NCBI RefSeq assembly: GCF_000518645.1
Contig: NZ_JADZ01000012.1
Span: 186,001 to 250,000, forward strand
Source of the DNA: Curvibacter gracilis ATCC BAA-807
GTDB taxonomy: Bacteria; Pseudomonadota; Gammaproteobacteria; Burkholderiales; Burkholderiaceae_C
Reading direction: 5' to 3'
Length of the DNA: 64,000 bases
Shown: positions 35,129-43,600 of the stretch, piece after piece
Layout: each line of letters opens with the position of its first letter
Numbering within the stretch: the stretch's first letter is position 1
Made by a program: the position numbers and the translations under genes
The notes under the pieces: generated by a model
Database searches by the model: none
The model's input: the letters and a program-made list of their open reading frames with translations, nothing else
What the model was told of the DNA's origin: nothing

Positions 35129-37114
35129 TTGAAAATCAGATCATTTGCCGCGCCCGTGGGCTTGAGCCTGCTGGCCTTGACGCTTCAATCGGGCTGGGCC
35201 CAACAGCCGCTGCCAGCGCAACCCGCCACCGTGTCTGCCCAGGCCGAGGCCCTGAAAGGCCTGCCGCGCGAAGACCGGCGCGATTTCGAGGCCGCCCAGC
35301 GGGGCTTCATCGCCAGCCTGCCCGACGCCGCCACCATCCGCAATCCAGACGGCAGTGTGGCCTGGACGCTGAAGGGTTTCGAGTTCCTGCAACAGGAGCG
35401 GGTGCCCGACACGGTGAATCCCAGCCTGTGGCGCCAGGCGCAGTTGAACATGCTGCACGGGCTGTTCAAGGTCACCGACCGCATCTACCAGATCCGGGGT
35501 TTCGATCTTGCCAACATGACGATCATCGAGGGTGACAGCGGCCTCATCGTGATCGACCCCCTCACCACCGACACCGTGGCCGCGGCTGGTCTGGCCCTGT
35601 ACCGGGAGCACCGGGGCAACAAGCCGGTCAAGGCGGTGATCTACAGCCACAGCCATGTGGACCATTACGGTGGCGTGAAGGGCGTGGCCTCGGCCGAGGA
35701 CGTGGCCGCCGGGCGGGTGGCCGTCTATGCCCCGCAGGGTTTCATGGAAGAGGCCGTCAGCGAGAACGTGCTGGCCGGCAATGCGATGAGCCGGCGTGCC
35801 CTGTTCCAGTTCGGGCACCTGCTGCCGCGCGGTGAGCGCCAGCAAGTCGATGCCGGCCTGGGCAAGTACATCTCGCGGGGCCGTGTCACGCTGATCGCGC
35901 CCACCCGGCTGATCACCCAGCCCATCCAGAACGAGGTGATCGACGGGGTGCAGGTGGAGTTTCAGCTGACCCCGGGCACCGAGGCGCCCGCCGAGATGCA
36001 CATGTACTACCCGCAGCTGCGGGCCCTGAACATGGCCGAGAACGCCACCCACACCCTGCACAACCTCTACCCCTTGCGGGGCGCCCAGGTGCGCGATGCC
36101 AATGAATGGGCCCGCTACCTCAACGAAGCGCGTGAGCGCTACGCCGGGCGGGTTGACGTGATGCTGGCCCAGCACCATTGGCCCACCTGGGGCAGCGCTG
36201 AAATCACCCGCGTGCTGGGCAAGCAGCGTGATCTCTACAAGTTCATCAACGACCAGACCCTGCATCTGCTCAACCAGGGTTACACCCCCAATGAAATTGG
36301 CCAGGAGCTGGTGCTGCCGCCCAGCCTGGCCGGCGAATGGTTTGCCCGCGGCTATTACGGCACGGTCAGCCACAACGCCCGCGCCGTATATCAGCGCTAT
36401 CTGGGTTGGTATGACGCCAACCCGGCCCACCTCAACCCCTTGCCGCCCCAGGCGGCTGCGGCCAAGTGGGTGGCCTACATGGGCGGGGCCGACGCTGTGC
36501 TGGCCAAGGCCCGGGCCGATTTCGCCAAGGGCGAGTACCGCTGGGTGGCCGAGGTGGTCAATCAGGTCGTGTTCAGCGACCCGGACAACCGCGAGGCCCG
36601 TGAGTTGCAGGCCGCCACTCTGGAGCAGATGGGCTACCAGGCCGAATCGGCCACCTGGCGCAACGCCTACCTGCAAGGGGCCAGCGAGTTGAGAAACGGC
36701 GTGCCCAAGGGCGCGACCGTCAGCTCCAGTGCCGATGTGGTGCAGGCCCTGTCGATCGAGAACCTGTTTGACTTCATGGGGGTGCGCCTGGACGGGCAGC
36801 GCGCCGCGGGCAAGACCATCGTGCTGAACTGGGTGTTCACCGACACCCAGCAGCGTTATGCCATGACCCTGGACAACTCGGCCCTGACCTACCTGAAGGG
36901 CAAGACCGATCCCCAGGCCGACGCCACGCTGACCCTGCCGCGCACCGTGCTCGATGCCATCAACACCAAGCAATTGAGCCTGCGTGATGCGGTGGGCGCC
37001 GGCAAGGTGCAGATCGCCGGCAAGGGCGAGAAAGTGGGTGAACTGCTGGGCCTGATCGACGAGTTCCAGCCCAGCTTCCCGGTGGTCACGCCGCGCCAGG
37101 CCGCGGGCCGCTGA
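35129..37114 (+). CDS. Secreted alkylsulfatase (SdsA1/BDS1-type metallo-beta-lactamase fold)
   Basis: A 661-residue precursor with signal peptide ending GWAQ. The zinc-binding HSHVDH (His174, His176, Asp178, His179) is in YSHSHVDHYGG, with a further acidic and His cluster at MAENATHTLHN and AQHHWPTWG. The C-terminal 130 residues form the SCP2-like domain (TLDNSALTYLKG, ADATLTLPRTVLD) that binds alkyl chains in SdsA1. Family members hydrolyse primary or secondary alkyl sulphates such as SDS. The start is TTG 35129, seven bases after GAGGAG; no in-frame ATG fits. It ends at a terminator. Confidence 0.92.
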   Translation: MKIRSFAAPVGLSLLALTLQSGWAQQPLPAQPATVSAQAEALKGLPREDRRDFEAAQRGFIASLPDAATIRNPDGSVAWTLKGFEFLQQERVPDTVNPSLWRQAQLNMLHGLFKVTDRIYQIRGFDLANMTIIEGDSGLIVIDPLTTDTVAAAGLALYREHRGNKPVKAVIYSHSHVDHYGGVKGVASAEDVAAGRVAVYAPQGFMEEAVSENVLAGNAMSRRALFQFGHLLPRGERQQVDAGLGKYISRGRVTLIAPTRLITQPIQNEVIDGVQVEFQLTPGTEAPAEMHMYYPQLRALNMAENATHTLHNLYPLRGAQVRDANEWARYLNEARERYAGRVDVMLAQHHWPTWGSAEITRVLGKQRDLYKFINDQTLHLLNQGYTPNEIGQELVLPPSLAGEWFARGYYGTVSHNARAVYQRYLGWYDANPAHLNPLPPQAAAAKWVAYMGGADAVLAKARADFAKGEYRWVAEVVNQVVFSDPDNREARELQAATLEQMGYQAESATWRNAYLQGASELRNGVPKGATVSSSADVVQALSIENLFDFMGVRLDGQRAAGKTIVLNWVFTDTQQRYAMTLDNSALTYLKGKTDPQADATLTLPRTVLDAINTKQLSLRDAVGAGKVQIAGKGEKVGELLGLIDEFQPSFPVVTPRQAAGR

Positions 37115-37116
37115 GG

Positions 37117-37150
37117 CCAAAAAAACAGGCCCCGAATCTCGGGGCCTGTT
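37117..37150 (-). terminator. Rho-independent terminator of glyA-nrdR
   Basis: AACAGGCCCCG, six-base loop, CGGGGCCTGTT, with a run of seven Ts on the minus strand. It lies 34 bp past the nrdR stop and faces the end of the alkylsulfatase gene, so it may serve both. Confidence 0.88.
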
Positions 37151-37183
37151 GGGGTGGTGTGAACGCAGGATGGGGCCAAGGGC

Positions 37184-37633
37184 CTACTTGCGAACCTCAT
37201 CGACCAGGGTCTTGAACTCGTCGATGTCTTCAAAGCTGCGGTAGACGCTGGCAAAGCGGATGTAGGCCACCTTGTCCATCTTCTTGAGCTCGCGCATCAC
37301 CAACTCACCGATGCGGTGCGAGGCGATTTCGCGCTGCCCCAGGTTGAGCAGCTTTTCTTCAATGCGCTCGATGGCCGTGTCGATCTGCACCGTGCTGACC
37401 GGGCGCTTGCGCAAGGCCAGGTTGAACGAGGCCTGCAGCTTGGCATGCTCATAGTCGATGCGCCGGCCGTCTTTCTTGACCACGGCCGGAAAGTTGACCT
37501 CCGGCCGCTCGTAGGTCGTGAAACGCTTCTCGCAGGCACCGCACTGGCGACGCCTGCGGATGAAGTTGCCATCCTCAGACACACGTGTTTCCACCACCTG
37601 GGTTTCGGCGTGTCCGCAGAAGGGGCATTTCAT
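37184..37633 (-). CDS. nrdR: Ribonucleotide reductase repressor NrdR
   Basis: A 149-residue protein: zinc ribbon [17 protein letters not shown] ... [18 protein letters not shown] (four Cys), then the ATP-cone domain with [14 protein letters not shown] and [19 protein letters not shown]. It binds ATP or dATP and represses ribonucleotide reductase genes at NrdR boxes. It follows glyA by 20 bp in the same direction, a pair common in this group, linking folate/serine metabolism to DNA precursor supply. Confidence 0.97.
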   Translation of the reverse strand: MKCPFCGHAETQVVETRVSEDGNFIRRRRQCGACEKRFTTYERPEVNFPAVVKKDGRRIDYEHAKLQASFNLALRKRPVSTVQIDTAIERIEEKLLNLGQREIASHRIGELVMRELKKMDKVAYIRFASVYRSFEDIDEFKTLVDEVRK

Positions 37634-37653
37634 CCGTGGCGATCCAGCAAAAA

Positions 37654-38898
37654 TTAACGGTACACGGGGAAGCGGGCGGTCAGGGCGTTGACCTTGGCGC
37701 GCACGGCCGCGATGTTGGCTTCGTCGCGTGGGTTGTCCAGCACGTCGGCCACCAGGTTGGCGGTGATGCGGGCCTCTTCGTCCTTGAAACCACGGGTGGT
37801 CATGGCCGGGGTGCCCACGCGGATACCGCTGGTGACCATCGGCTTTTCCGGGTCGTTGGGGATCGCGTTCTTGTTGATGGTCATGTGGGCAGCGCCCAGC
37901 ACGGCCTCGGCCTCCTTGCCGGTGATGCCCTTGGCGCGCAGGTCGACCAGCATCACGTGGCTTTGGGTGCCGCCGCTGACGATGCGCAGACCGCGTTGGG
38001 TCAGGGTCTCGGCCACGATGCGGGCGTTGGTGATCACTTGCTGCTGGTAGGCCTTGAACTCAGGCTGCAGCGCTTCCTTGAAGGCCACGGCCTTGGCCGC
38101 GATCACGTGCATCAGCGGGCCGCCTTGCAGGCCGGGGAAGATGGCGCTGTTGATGGCCTTCTCGTGCTCGGCCTTCATCAGGATGATGCCGCCACGCGGG
38201 CCGCGCAGGCTCTTGTGGGTGGTGCTGGTCACGACATCGGCGTGCGGCACCGGGTTGGGGTAGACGCCTGCGGCGATCAGGCCGGCGTAGTGGGCCATAT
38301 CGACCATGAAGATGGCGCCGACATCCTTGGCCACCTTGGCGAAGCGGGCGAAGTCGATGTGCAGGCTGTAAGCCGAGGCACCGGCCACGATCAGTTTGGG
38401 CTTGTGCTCGTGGGCCTTGCGCTCCATGGCGTCGTAGTCGATGGCTTCGTTGGCGTCCAGGCCATACGAGACCACGTTGAACCATTTGCCGGACATGTTC
38501 AGCGGCATGCCGTGGGTCAGGTGGCCGCCTTCGGCCAGGCTCATGCCCATGATGGTGTCGCCGGGTTTCAGGAAGGCCAGGAAGACGGCTTCGTTGGCCG
38601 AGGCGCCGCAATGGGGCTGCACGTTGGCGGCATCGGCACCGAAGATCTGCTTGACACGGTCGATGGCCAGTTGTTCAGCCACGTCCACGTGCTCGCAGCC
38701 ACCGTAGTAGCGGCGGCCCGGGTAGCCTTCGGCGTATTTGTTGGTGAGTTGGGAGCCCTGGGCCCACATGACGGCGGGCGAGGCGTAGTTTTCGCTGGCG
38801 ATCAGCTCGATGTGGTGCTCTTGGCGAGCGTTCTCGGCCTGGATGGCAGCAAAGATTTCGGGATCGGTTTGCTCGACGAGGATGTTGCGGTTGTACAT
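37654..38898 (-). CDS. glyA: Serine hydroxymethyltransferase
   Basis: A 414-residue PLP enzyme converting serine and tetrahydrofolate to glycine and methylene-tetrahydrofolate. The hallmarks are present: [45 protein letters not shown] and the PLP lysine region [22 protein letters not shown] before ATG 38898 is the ribosome site; the longer open frame to 39018 runs into the riboswitch. A ZTP riboswitch precedes the gene, so expression should rise when 10-formyl-tetrahydrofolate is low. Confidence 0.98.
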   Translation of the reverse strand: MYNRNILVEQTDPEIFAAIQAENARQEHHIELIASENYASPAVMWAQGSQLTNKYAEGYPGRRYYGGCEHVDVAEQLAIDRVKQIFGADAANVQPHCGASANEAVFLAFLKPGDTIMGMSLAEGGHLTHGMPLNMSGKWFNVVSYGLDANEAIDYDAMERKAHEHKPKLIVAGASAYSLHIDFARFAKVAKDVGAIFMVDMAHYAGLIAAGVYPNPVPHADVVTSTTHKSLRGPRGGIILMKAEHEKAINSAIFPGLQGGPLMHVIAAKAVAFKEALQPEFKAYQQQVITNARIVAETLTQRGLRIVSGGTQSHVMLVDLRAKGITGKEAEAVLGAAHMTINKNAIPNDPEKPMVTSGIRVGTPAMTTRGFKDEEARITANLVADVLDNPRDEANIAAVRAKVNALTARFPVYR

Positions 38899-38945
38899 GG
38901 CAGTCCTTAAAGACGTGGTCCCTGTTGCTCGGAAGAGAAGAACAA

Positions 38946-39072
38946 GGGCTGCCCAGGCGAACGGCTGATCGCTCGGGCCAAGGCCCTGGAGCGGCACGCT
39001 TCCCAGTGGTAACCCCACGTCAGCGGCAAGGCCTCATGAAGCTGAAGCCTGCGCCTATCGCCAGTCGCGTAC
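38946..39072 (-). ncRNA. ZTP (pfl-motif) riboswitch upstream of glyA
   Basis: Read on the minus strand, the leader contains the conserved pfl-motif blocks in order: GCGACTGGCGATAGG (about 39068-39054), GTGGGGTTACCACTGGGAAG (about 39019-39000) and GCCGTTCGCCTGGGCA ending near 38949. The ACTGG(C/G) and CCGCCTGGGCA-like parts form the ligand pseudoknot. The distance to ATG 38898 and the nearby AAGGA site suggest control of translation. A TACACT -10 at 39084-39079 places the start near 39072. ZTP riboswitches turn on folate and purine genes, and glyA is a classic target. Confidence 0.88.
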
Positions 39073-39145
39073 CGTTCTAGTGTAACTGATGCGGCGCCGT
39101 GCCTGCATGCCGGCCTCCAGTGGCCGGCTCTGCTGCAGTGCGTGT

Positions 39146-39970
39146 TCAGGATTGGCTCAGCAGAGCGACCTTCTCGGTGGCAGCCGGAGCGGCTGCCGCA
39201 CGGGCCGGGGCAGGGGCCACGGGGGCCGCCGGCACCGGCGTCAGGATGGGCACGTTGCGGCCGGCGGCCACCTGTTGCAGGCGGCTGTGCTCGGCCAGCA
39301 CCTTGGCGGTGTAGCCGCCATCGTCCTCGACATTGGCTGCGCCCACGTAAAAGCGCAGGCCGCCTTCAATGGAGCCGGCACGGGCGATGCAGTCCTGCAG
39401 CACCTTCACACCCACCCGCAGATTGGCCACCGGGTCGAAGGCGGCCAGGTGGCCGCCAAAACCCTGGTACTTGTCGCTGTGCACCTGGGTCATGACCTGC
39501 ATCAGACCCTGGGCACCGACGGCGCTCTGGGCGAACGGATTGAAGCTCGACTCGATCGCCATGATGGCGAGGATCAGCGTCGGATCCAGGCTGTTGCGCT
39601 TGCCCACATCCCAGGCCTCGGCCACGAGGGCGCTCACGGGCTCGGGGGCCACGCGGTACTTGCGGCTCAGCCAATAGGCCACGGCCGCCTGCGACTTGGG
39701 CAGGGCCCGGGGGTCGGTGGCGGTCGCGCGTTCACGGGCGTCGCGTTCGTTTTGAAGCCCGGTGAGGGCTTCCTGACGGGACTGAAGCCAGCCCATCAAT
39801 TCTTCTTCGCCAGCCTGACGCAAGTCAGGGCGGGCAGTCAGGGTGATCACAGCAAAGGCGACGGCGAGGCCCAGCAGGGCAAAACCGTTGTGTGTGATCT
39901 CAAAAAAACCTTCGGCGATATCGGATGCGAATGTTCGCAAGCCTCGGGCGATTTGACCTAACGCTGTCAT
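39146..39970 (-). CDS. Lytic transglycosylase (SLT domain), membrane-anchored
   Basis: A 274-residue protein with one N-terminal helix (about residues 28-46, GFALLGLAVAFAVITL) and an SLT domain at about 110-235. The catalytic Glu is in LAIMAIESSFNPFAQSAVGAQGLMQVM, with the family blocks NLRVGVKVL and GGLRFYVGAAN (the GxxxYN-like site). It cleaves peptidoglycan in the periplasm. The C-terminus is a Pro/Ala linker (PVPAAPVAPAPARAAAAPA), probably unstructured. AAGGAAGAG precedes the ATG. A GCCGGCC/GGCCGGC hairpin at 39109-39128 lies beyond its stop but has no T-tract. Confidence 0.92.
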   Translation of the reverse strand: MTALGQIARGLRTFASDIAEGFFEITHNGFALLGLAVAFAVITLTARPDLRQAGEEELMGWLQSRQEALTGLQNERDARERATATDPRALPKSQAAVAYWLSRKYRVAPEPVSALVAEAWDVGKRNSLDPTLILAIMAIESSFNPFAQSAVGAQGLMQVMTQVHSDKYQGFGGHLAAFDPVANLRVGVKVLQDCIARAGSIEGGLRFYVGAANVEDDGGYTAKVLAEHSRLQQVAAGRNVPILTPVPAAPVAPAPARAAAAPAATEKVALLSQS

Positions 39971-40160
39971 AGCTCTTCCTTTCTACGCGTGGGGTGGTTC
40001 GCGGCGGCACGGGCTGCGCAAGCAGCGGTGTGTGCCGTGAACCAACCCTCGTTTGGATTGGTACGCCATCAGGTTCACCGGGGCACCCAAGGGGGTTGCA
40101 AAGGGGTGAACTGACTTAGCCGGGGTCGGCAGCGGGTTCGGGTTGTCCCTTGTTTTTGGG
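39971..40160 (-). other. Structured 5' leader of the lytic transglycosylase gene
   Basis: From the promoter at about 40173-40202 the mRNA would carry some 190 nt of leader. On the minus strand AGTTCACC (near 40112) can pair with GGTGAACC (near 40078), and GGTTC-CGGCAC (about 40047-40032) with GTGCCG-GAACC (about 40010-39995), closing over a GCTGC/GCAGC stem right before the AAGGAAGAG ribosome site. I do not recognise a known riboswitch. It may be an unnamed regulatory leader or only a GC-rich one. Confidence 0.4.
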
Positions 40161-40172
40161 GACGGGCGGATT

Positions 40173-40238
40173 CTAGAAGCATTGCAAATAACAAGTCAAC
40201 AGTATTGAATTGACTTGTTATGTCAAAAACGATATTAA
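40173..40238. promoter_or_regulatory. Back-to-back sigma-70 promoters sharing a 12-bp inverted repeat
   Basis: ATAACAAGTCAA at 40188-40199 and TTGACTTGTTAT at 40210-40221 form a perfect inverted repeat with a 10-bp spacer. Each arm contains a -35 TTGACT. Rightward: TTGACT 40210-40215, 17 bp, TATTAA 40233-40238. Leftward: TTGACT 40199-40194, 18 bp, TAGAAT 40175-40170. The leftward promoter serves the transglycosylase gene; the rightward one leads into the structured region at 40245-40576. The symmetry suggests one dimeric regulator acting on both. Confidence 0.65.
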
Positions 40239-40244
40239 AAATGG

Positions 40245-40576
40245 GGTATAGGAGCCCAAATCTGGACGTCCATACAGTCGTTGCAAAACCCAATCGAAAG
40301 CGCTCTCTCGATTGGAAATCCCTTCTTGAATCAGCTCTTGTGCGAACTATCCTGAAGTGGCCTGAGCGTTTCAGGCGTCCGTCGGCAAGTGACAGTCCAC
40401 ACCCTGCGTATGATGGGGTGGCGATGACGAAGCGAACCCGACAAACCCTGAAGGCAATCTCTTGCCTTCCCTGCAAGCCGGGACTGTTCTCTCCCGCTTG
40501 CATGTCTGACGGCAAAGGCCCTTTAGCCAGCCGTCAAGCCCGGCAGATCGAGTGTTCGGTCTGTCGGGCTTTCTTG
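40245..40576 (+). ncRNA. Candidate structured small RNA, about 330 nt, unrecognised family
   Basis: A promoter with a 17-bp spacer ends at 40238 and a strong terminator lies at 40536-40576. Between them are perfect or near-perfect hairpins: CCAATCGA/TCGATTGG (40290-40315), CCTGAA/TTCAGG (40351-40375), AAGGCAA/TTGCCTT (40451-40468), TGCAAG-CGGGA/TCCCGCTTGCA (40472-40502) and TGACGGC/GCCGTCA (40507-40536). Three loops contain CTC or TCTC, which could pair with Shine-Dalgarno-like GAG(A). Base composition is lower in GC than the neighbours. It lacks the signatures of RNase P RNA, tmRNA, SRP RNA or 6S RNA. An overlapping 130-codon frame runs through the terminator and looks non-coding. Confidence 0.5.
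40536..40576 (+). terminator. Rho-independent terminator of the candidate small RNA
   Basis: AAGCCCGGCAGA (40536-40547), 12-base loop, TCTGTCGGGCTT (40560-40571): 12 paired positions with one G-T, followed by TTCTT. The T-tract is on the plus strand only, so it fits rightward transcription. Confidence 0.8.
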
Positions 40577-40644
40577 TTGGCAGGTTCCGGCGCTTGGGGC
40601 ACGCTTTCGTGAAATTTCCCTCGATGTGCCGGCGCTGGCCGCAG

Positions 40645-40650
40645 CACAAT
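40645..40650 (+). promoter_or_regulatory. -10-like hexamer for leaderless mRNA of the AsmA-like gene
   Basis: CACAAT ends seven bases before ATG 40658. It overlaps the upstream in-frame ATG at 40649, which favours 40658 as the real start. No Shine-Dalgarno is seen. Confidence 0.45.
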
Positions 40651-40657
40651 GCAGCCC

Positions 40658-43600
40658 ATGAATCTGGCGTCTTTGAGCAAGAACCCGTGGTTGCGACGGG
40701 CAGTGTTTTGTGTGGTGGGCATCCTTGTGGTGTGGGCTCTGTCCTGGGCCCTGGTGCCTTCACTGTTGCGGCATCTGGTCGCCTCGCGTGCCAGCGAGGC
40801 GCTGGGGCGGCAGGTGAGTGTGGCCGAGGTGGATTTCCGCCCCTGGAGTCTGGAGCTCACGCTGCGTGATCTGGTGGTCCGCACCCTCGATGGAGATGCC
40901 GAGCAACTGGCTGTGGAGCGTCTCTATATAGACATGGAGCTTCAGTCCCTGGTGCGCCTGGCGCCGGTGCTCGATGCCCTGGTGGTCGAGCGGCCCCGCC
41001 TGCTGCTGACCCACACCCAGCCTGGGCATTACGACATCGATGATTTGATCGCGTTGGCCAGCAAGCCCTCGGATCCGGCCGCGGCACCTTTGCGCTTTGC
41101 CCTGCACAACCTGAGTCTGCTGGAGGGGGCGATCGACTTTCGCGATACCGTGGCCGGCCAGGACCACCACCTGACGGCGCTGCAACTGGGGCTGCCCTTT
41201 CTCAGCAATTTTGATTCGGGCCGTGCGGTGCTGGTGCAGCCACGCCTGGCGTTTCAACTGGACAGGGCTGCCTTTGACTGGTCCGCCCAGGCCACACCCT
41301 TTGCTGACAGCCGCCACGCGGAAGTGCAGGCGCGCATGGCGCGGCTCGATCTCAAGCCCTTTCTGCCCTATTGGCCCAAGGCCTTGCCGGTGCGCCTGGC
41401 AGCGGGCCAACTCGAGGCGGATCTGAAGCTCGTGTTCGAGCAGGCGCCCGAGCCCAAGCTGGTGCTGTCGGGCACCCTGGGTGCCCACGATGTGCGTGTG
41501 AACGATGCGCTGGGCAGCCCTGTGCTCGCCTTCCCGTCGCTGGTGGTGGATCTGGCCGGGCTGCAGCCCTTGCAGCGCTCGGTGCATGTGCGTTCGGTGC
41601 AGTGGGAGGGCCCGTCTCTGGATCTGCGTCGCGACGCCAACGGCCGGTTCGCCTGGCTGACGGCCTCGGCCCCCCCAGCCCCAGCCCCTATGGCAGCGGC
41701 AGCGGCAGGCAAGGCCGAAGCCGTACCTGCCAAGGCCAGCACGGCCGAGGTCGGCTGGAGCGTTCAGGTGGATCGCATCGCTCTGCAGCACGCCCGGGTG
41801 GGGTGGCGAGACGAGGGCACCCAGCCTGCGGCCGTGCTCTCGGCCTCTGATGTGGCGCTGCAGGTCGAGGCCCTGCATTGGCCCCTGCGGGCGCCGGCCC
41901 GCTTCCAAGGCAGCCTGCTGTTGGGCGGCGCGGCAGAGGGCGTGGGCAAGGCGGCCGACTCGGCGAGTGGCAAGCGTTCCACTGTCGGCGCCGCTTCTGG
42001 CACGGCGTCCGGGCGCTTGCATTTCGCAGGTCAGGGCACCGACCAGGCTGCTGCCGTGGCCTTGCGGGCCGAGGGCTTGCCGCTGGCGGTGGCTGCGCCC
42101 TACCTGGCGCGTTACCTGAACCCGACCCTGCAAGGGCGGCTCAGTCTGGTGGGCGGCCTGGGCTGGCGTGCCCCGGATCTGGCTTTCCAGTTGAACAGCC
42201 TCACGGTGGATGCCTTGCGTCTGAAGCAGGGTGAGCAAGAACTGGCTGCGTGGGACCAACTGAGTCTGAGCGACACCCGTGTCGATCTGGCTCAGCGCAC
42301 GGCCAGTGCGGGGGTGCTGAGCCTCAGTGGGCCCCGGGCCACGGTGGCCCGCGATGCGCAGGGGCACTGGATGTTCGAGCCCTGGCTCAAGGCCCAGGAC
42401 GCGGCCGCTGCGCCGCAGGCGCATGGCACGGGGGCTGTGGCGGATCGGGCGGCGGCGACCTCCGCCCAACCCGCCGGTTGGCAATGGCGTCTGGGGCAAT
42501 TGGCCTTGCGCGATGGCAGTCTGGGCTGGCGCGATGCCACGGCGGTGGTGGCCAGAAAGCCTGCGGGGGTGGCGCTGGATGTGGCGGCTTTGCAGTTGCA
42601 GGCGGGCCCCTTCAGCGGTGGGCCGACCGGGCTGGGCGTGGAGCCGGTCGAGCTTCAGGCCACAGCCCGCGTGGGCGCGCCGGGGCGTGGTGGTGCGGCC
42701 GCCACCGAGCCGGGTCGCCTGGATTACAAGGGCCGGGTCAAGCTGGTGCCGTTTTCCACCCAGGGGCGACTGGAGTTCACCCGCTTGCCTTTGCATGCGG
42801 TCGAGCCTTATTTTGGCGACGTGTTGAACCTGGAGCTGCCACGGGCCGATGCGAGTTTCCGGGGCAGCGTGGACGTGGCGGTGGCCGCTGCCGGCGCCAC
42901 CGTGCGGGTCAAGGGGGACGGTGCGCTGGAGGATGTGCGGGCCAACAGCGTGCTGGCCCAGGTCGGCACGGACGCCGGACCGCCCACCAGTGACGAGCTG
43001 TTGAGCTGGAAGGCCCTGAGCCTGCGGGGCATTGACCTGGCCCTGCAGCCCGGCACGCCGCTCACCTTGGGGATCAGCGAAACCGCGTTGAGCGACTTCT
43101 ATGCCCGTGTGGTGATCAACGACCAGGGGCGCATCAATTTGCAGAATCTGATGCGCAGCAGCGCGCCGGAGCCCACGCCGGTCAAGGGTGCCGCGGCGGC
43201 GAAGGTGCCGCCCGCGCAGCCTGCACCGGTGTCGGCTGCAGCCAGCAAGCCCGTGATCCGCATGGGCCCGATCACCTTGCTCAATGGGCGGGTGTTGTTC
43301 TCCGATCGTTTTGTCCGGCCCAACTACTCGGCCAGTCTCAGCGAGTTGACGGGGCGCCTGGGGGCCTTCTCGTCGGTGCTGGAGGCTGGCAGCGCCGGCC
43401 TGGCCGATCTCGAGCTGCGGGGGCGGGCCGAGGGCACGGCCTCGCTGGAGGTGTCGGGCAAGCTCAATCCGCTGGCCACACCGCTGGCGCTGGACATCCA
43501 GGGCAAGGTGCGCGAGCTGGATCTGCCGCCACTTTCGCCCTACACCATCAAGTACGCGGGCCATGGCATCGAGCGCGGCAAACTCAGCGTCAACGTGGCC

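Noticed and set aside
39109-39128. GCCGGCC/GGCCGGC hairpin as terminator of the lytic transglycosylase gene
   Set aside because: No T-tract follows on the minus strand and it sits just above the glyA promoter; role undecided.
40220-40612. A 130-codon plus-strand open frame in the gap before the DUF748 gene
   Set aside because: It starts inside the -35/-10 region, has no ribosome site, runs through all hairpins and the terminator, and its composition is unlike any family. Treated as non-coding RNA instead.
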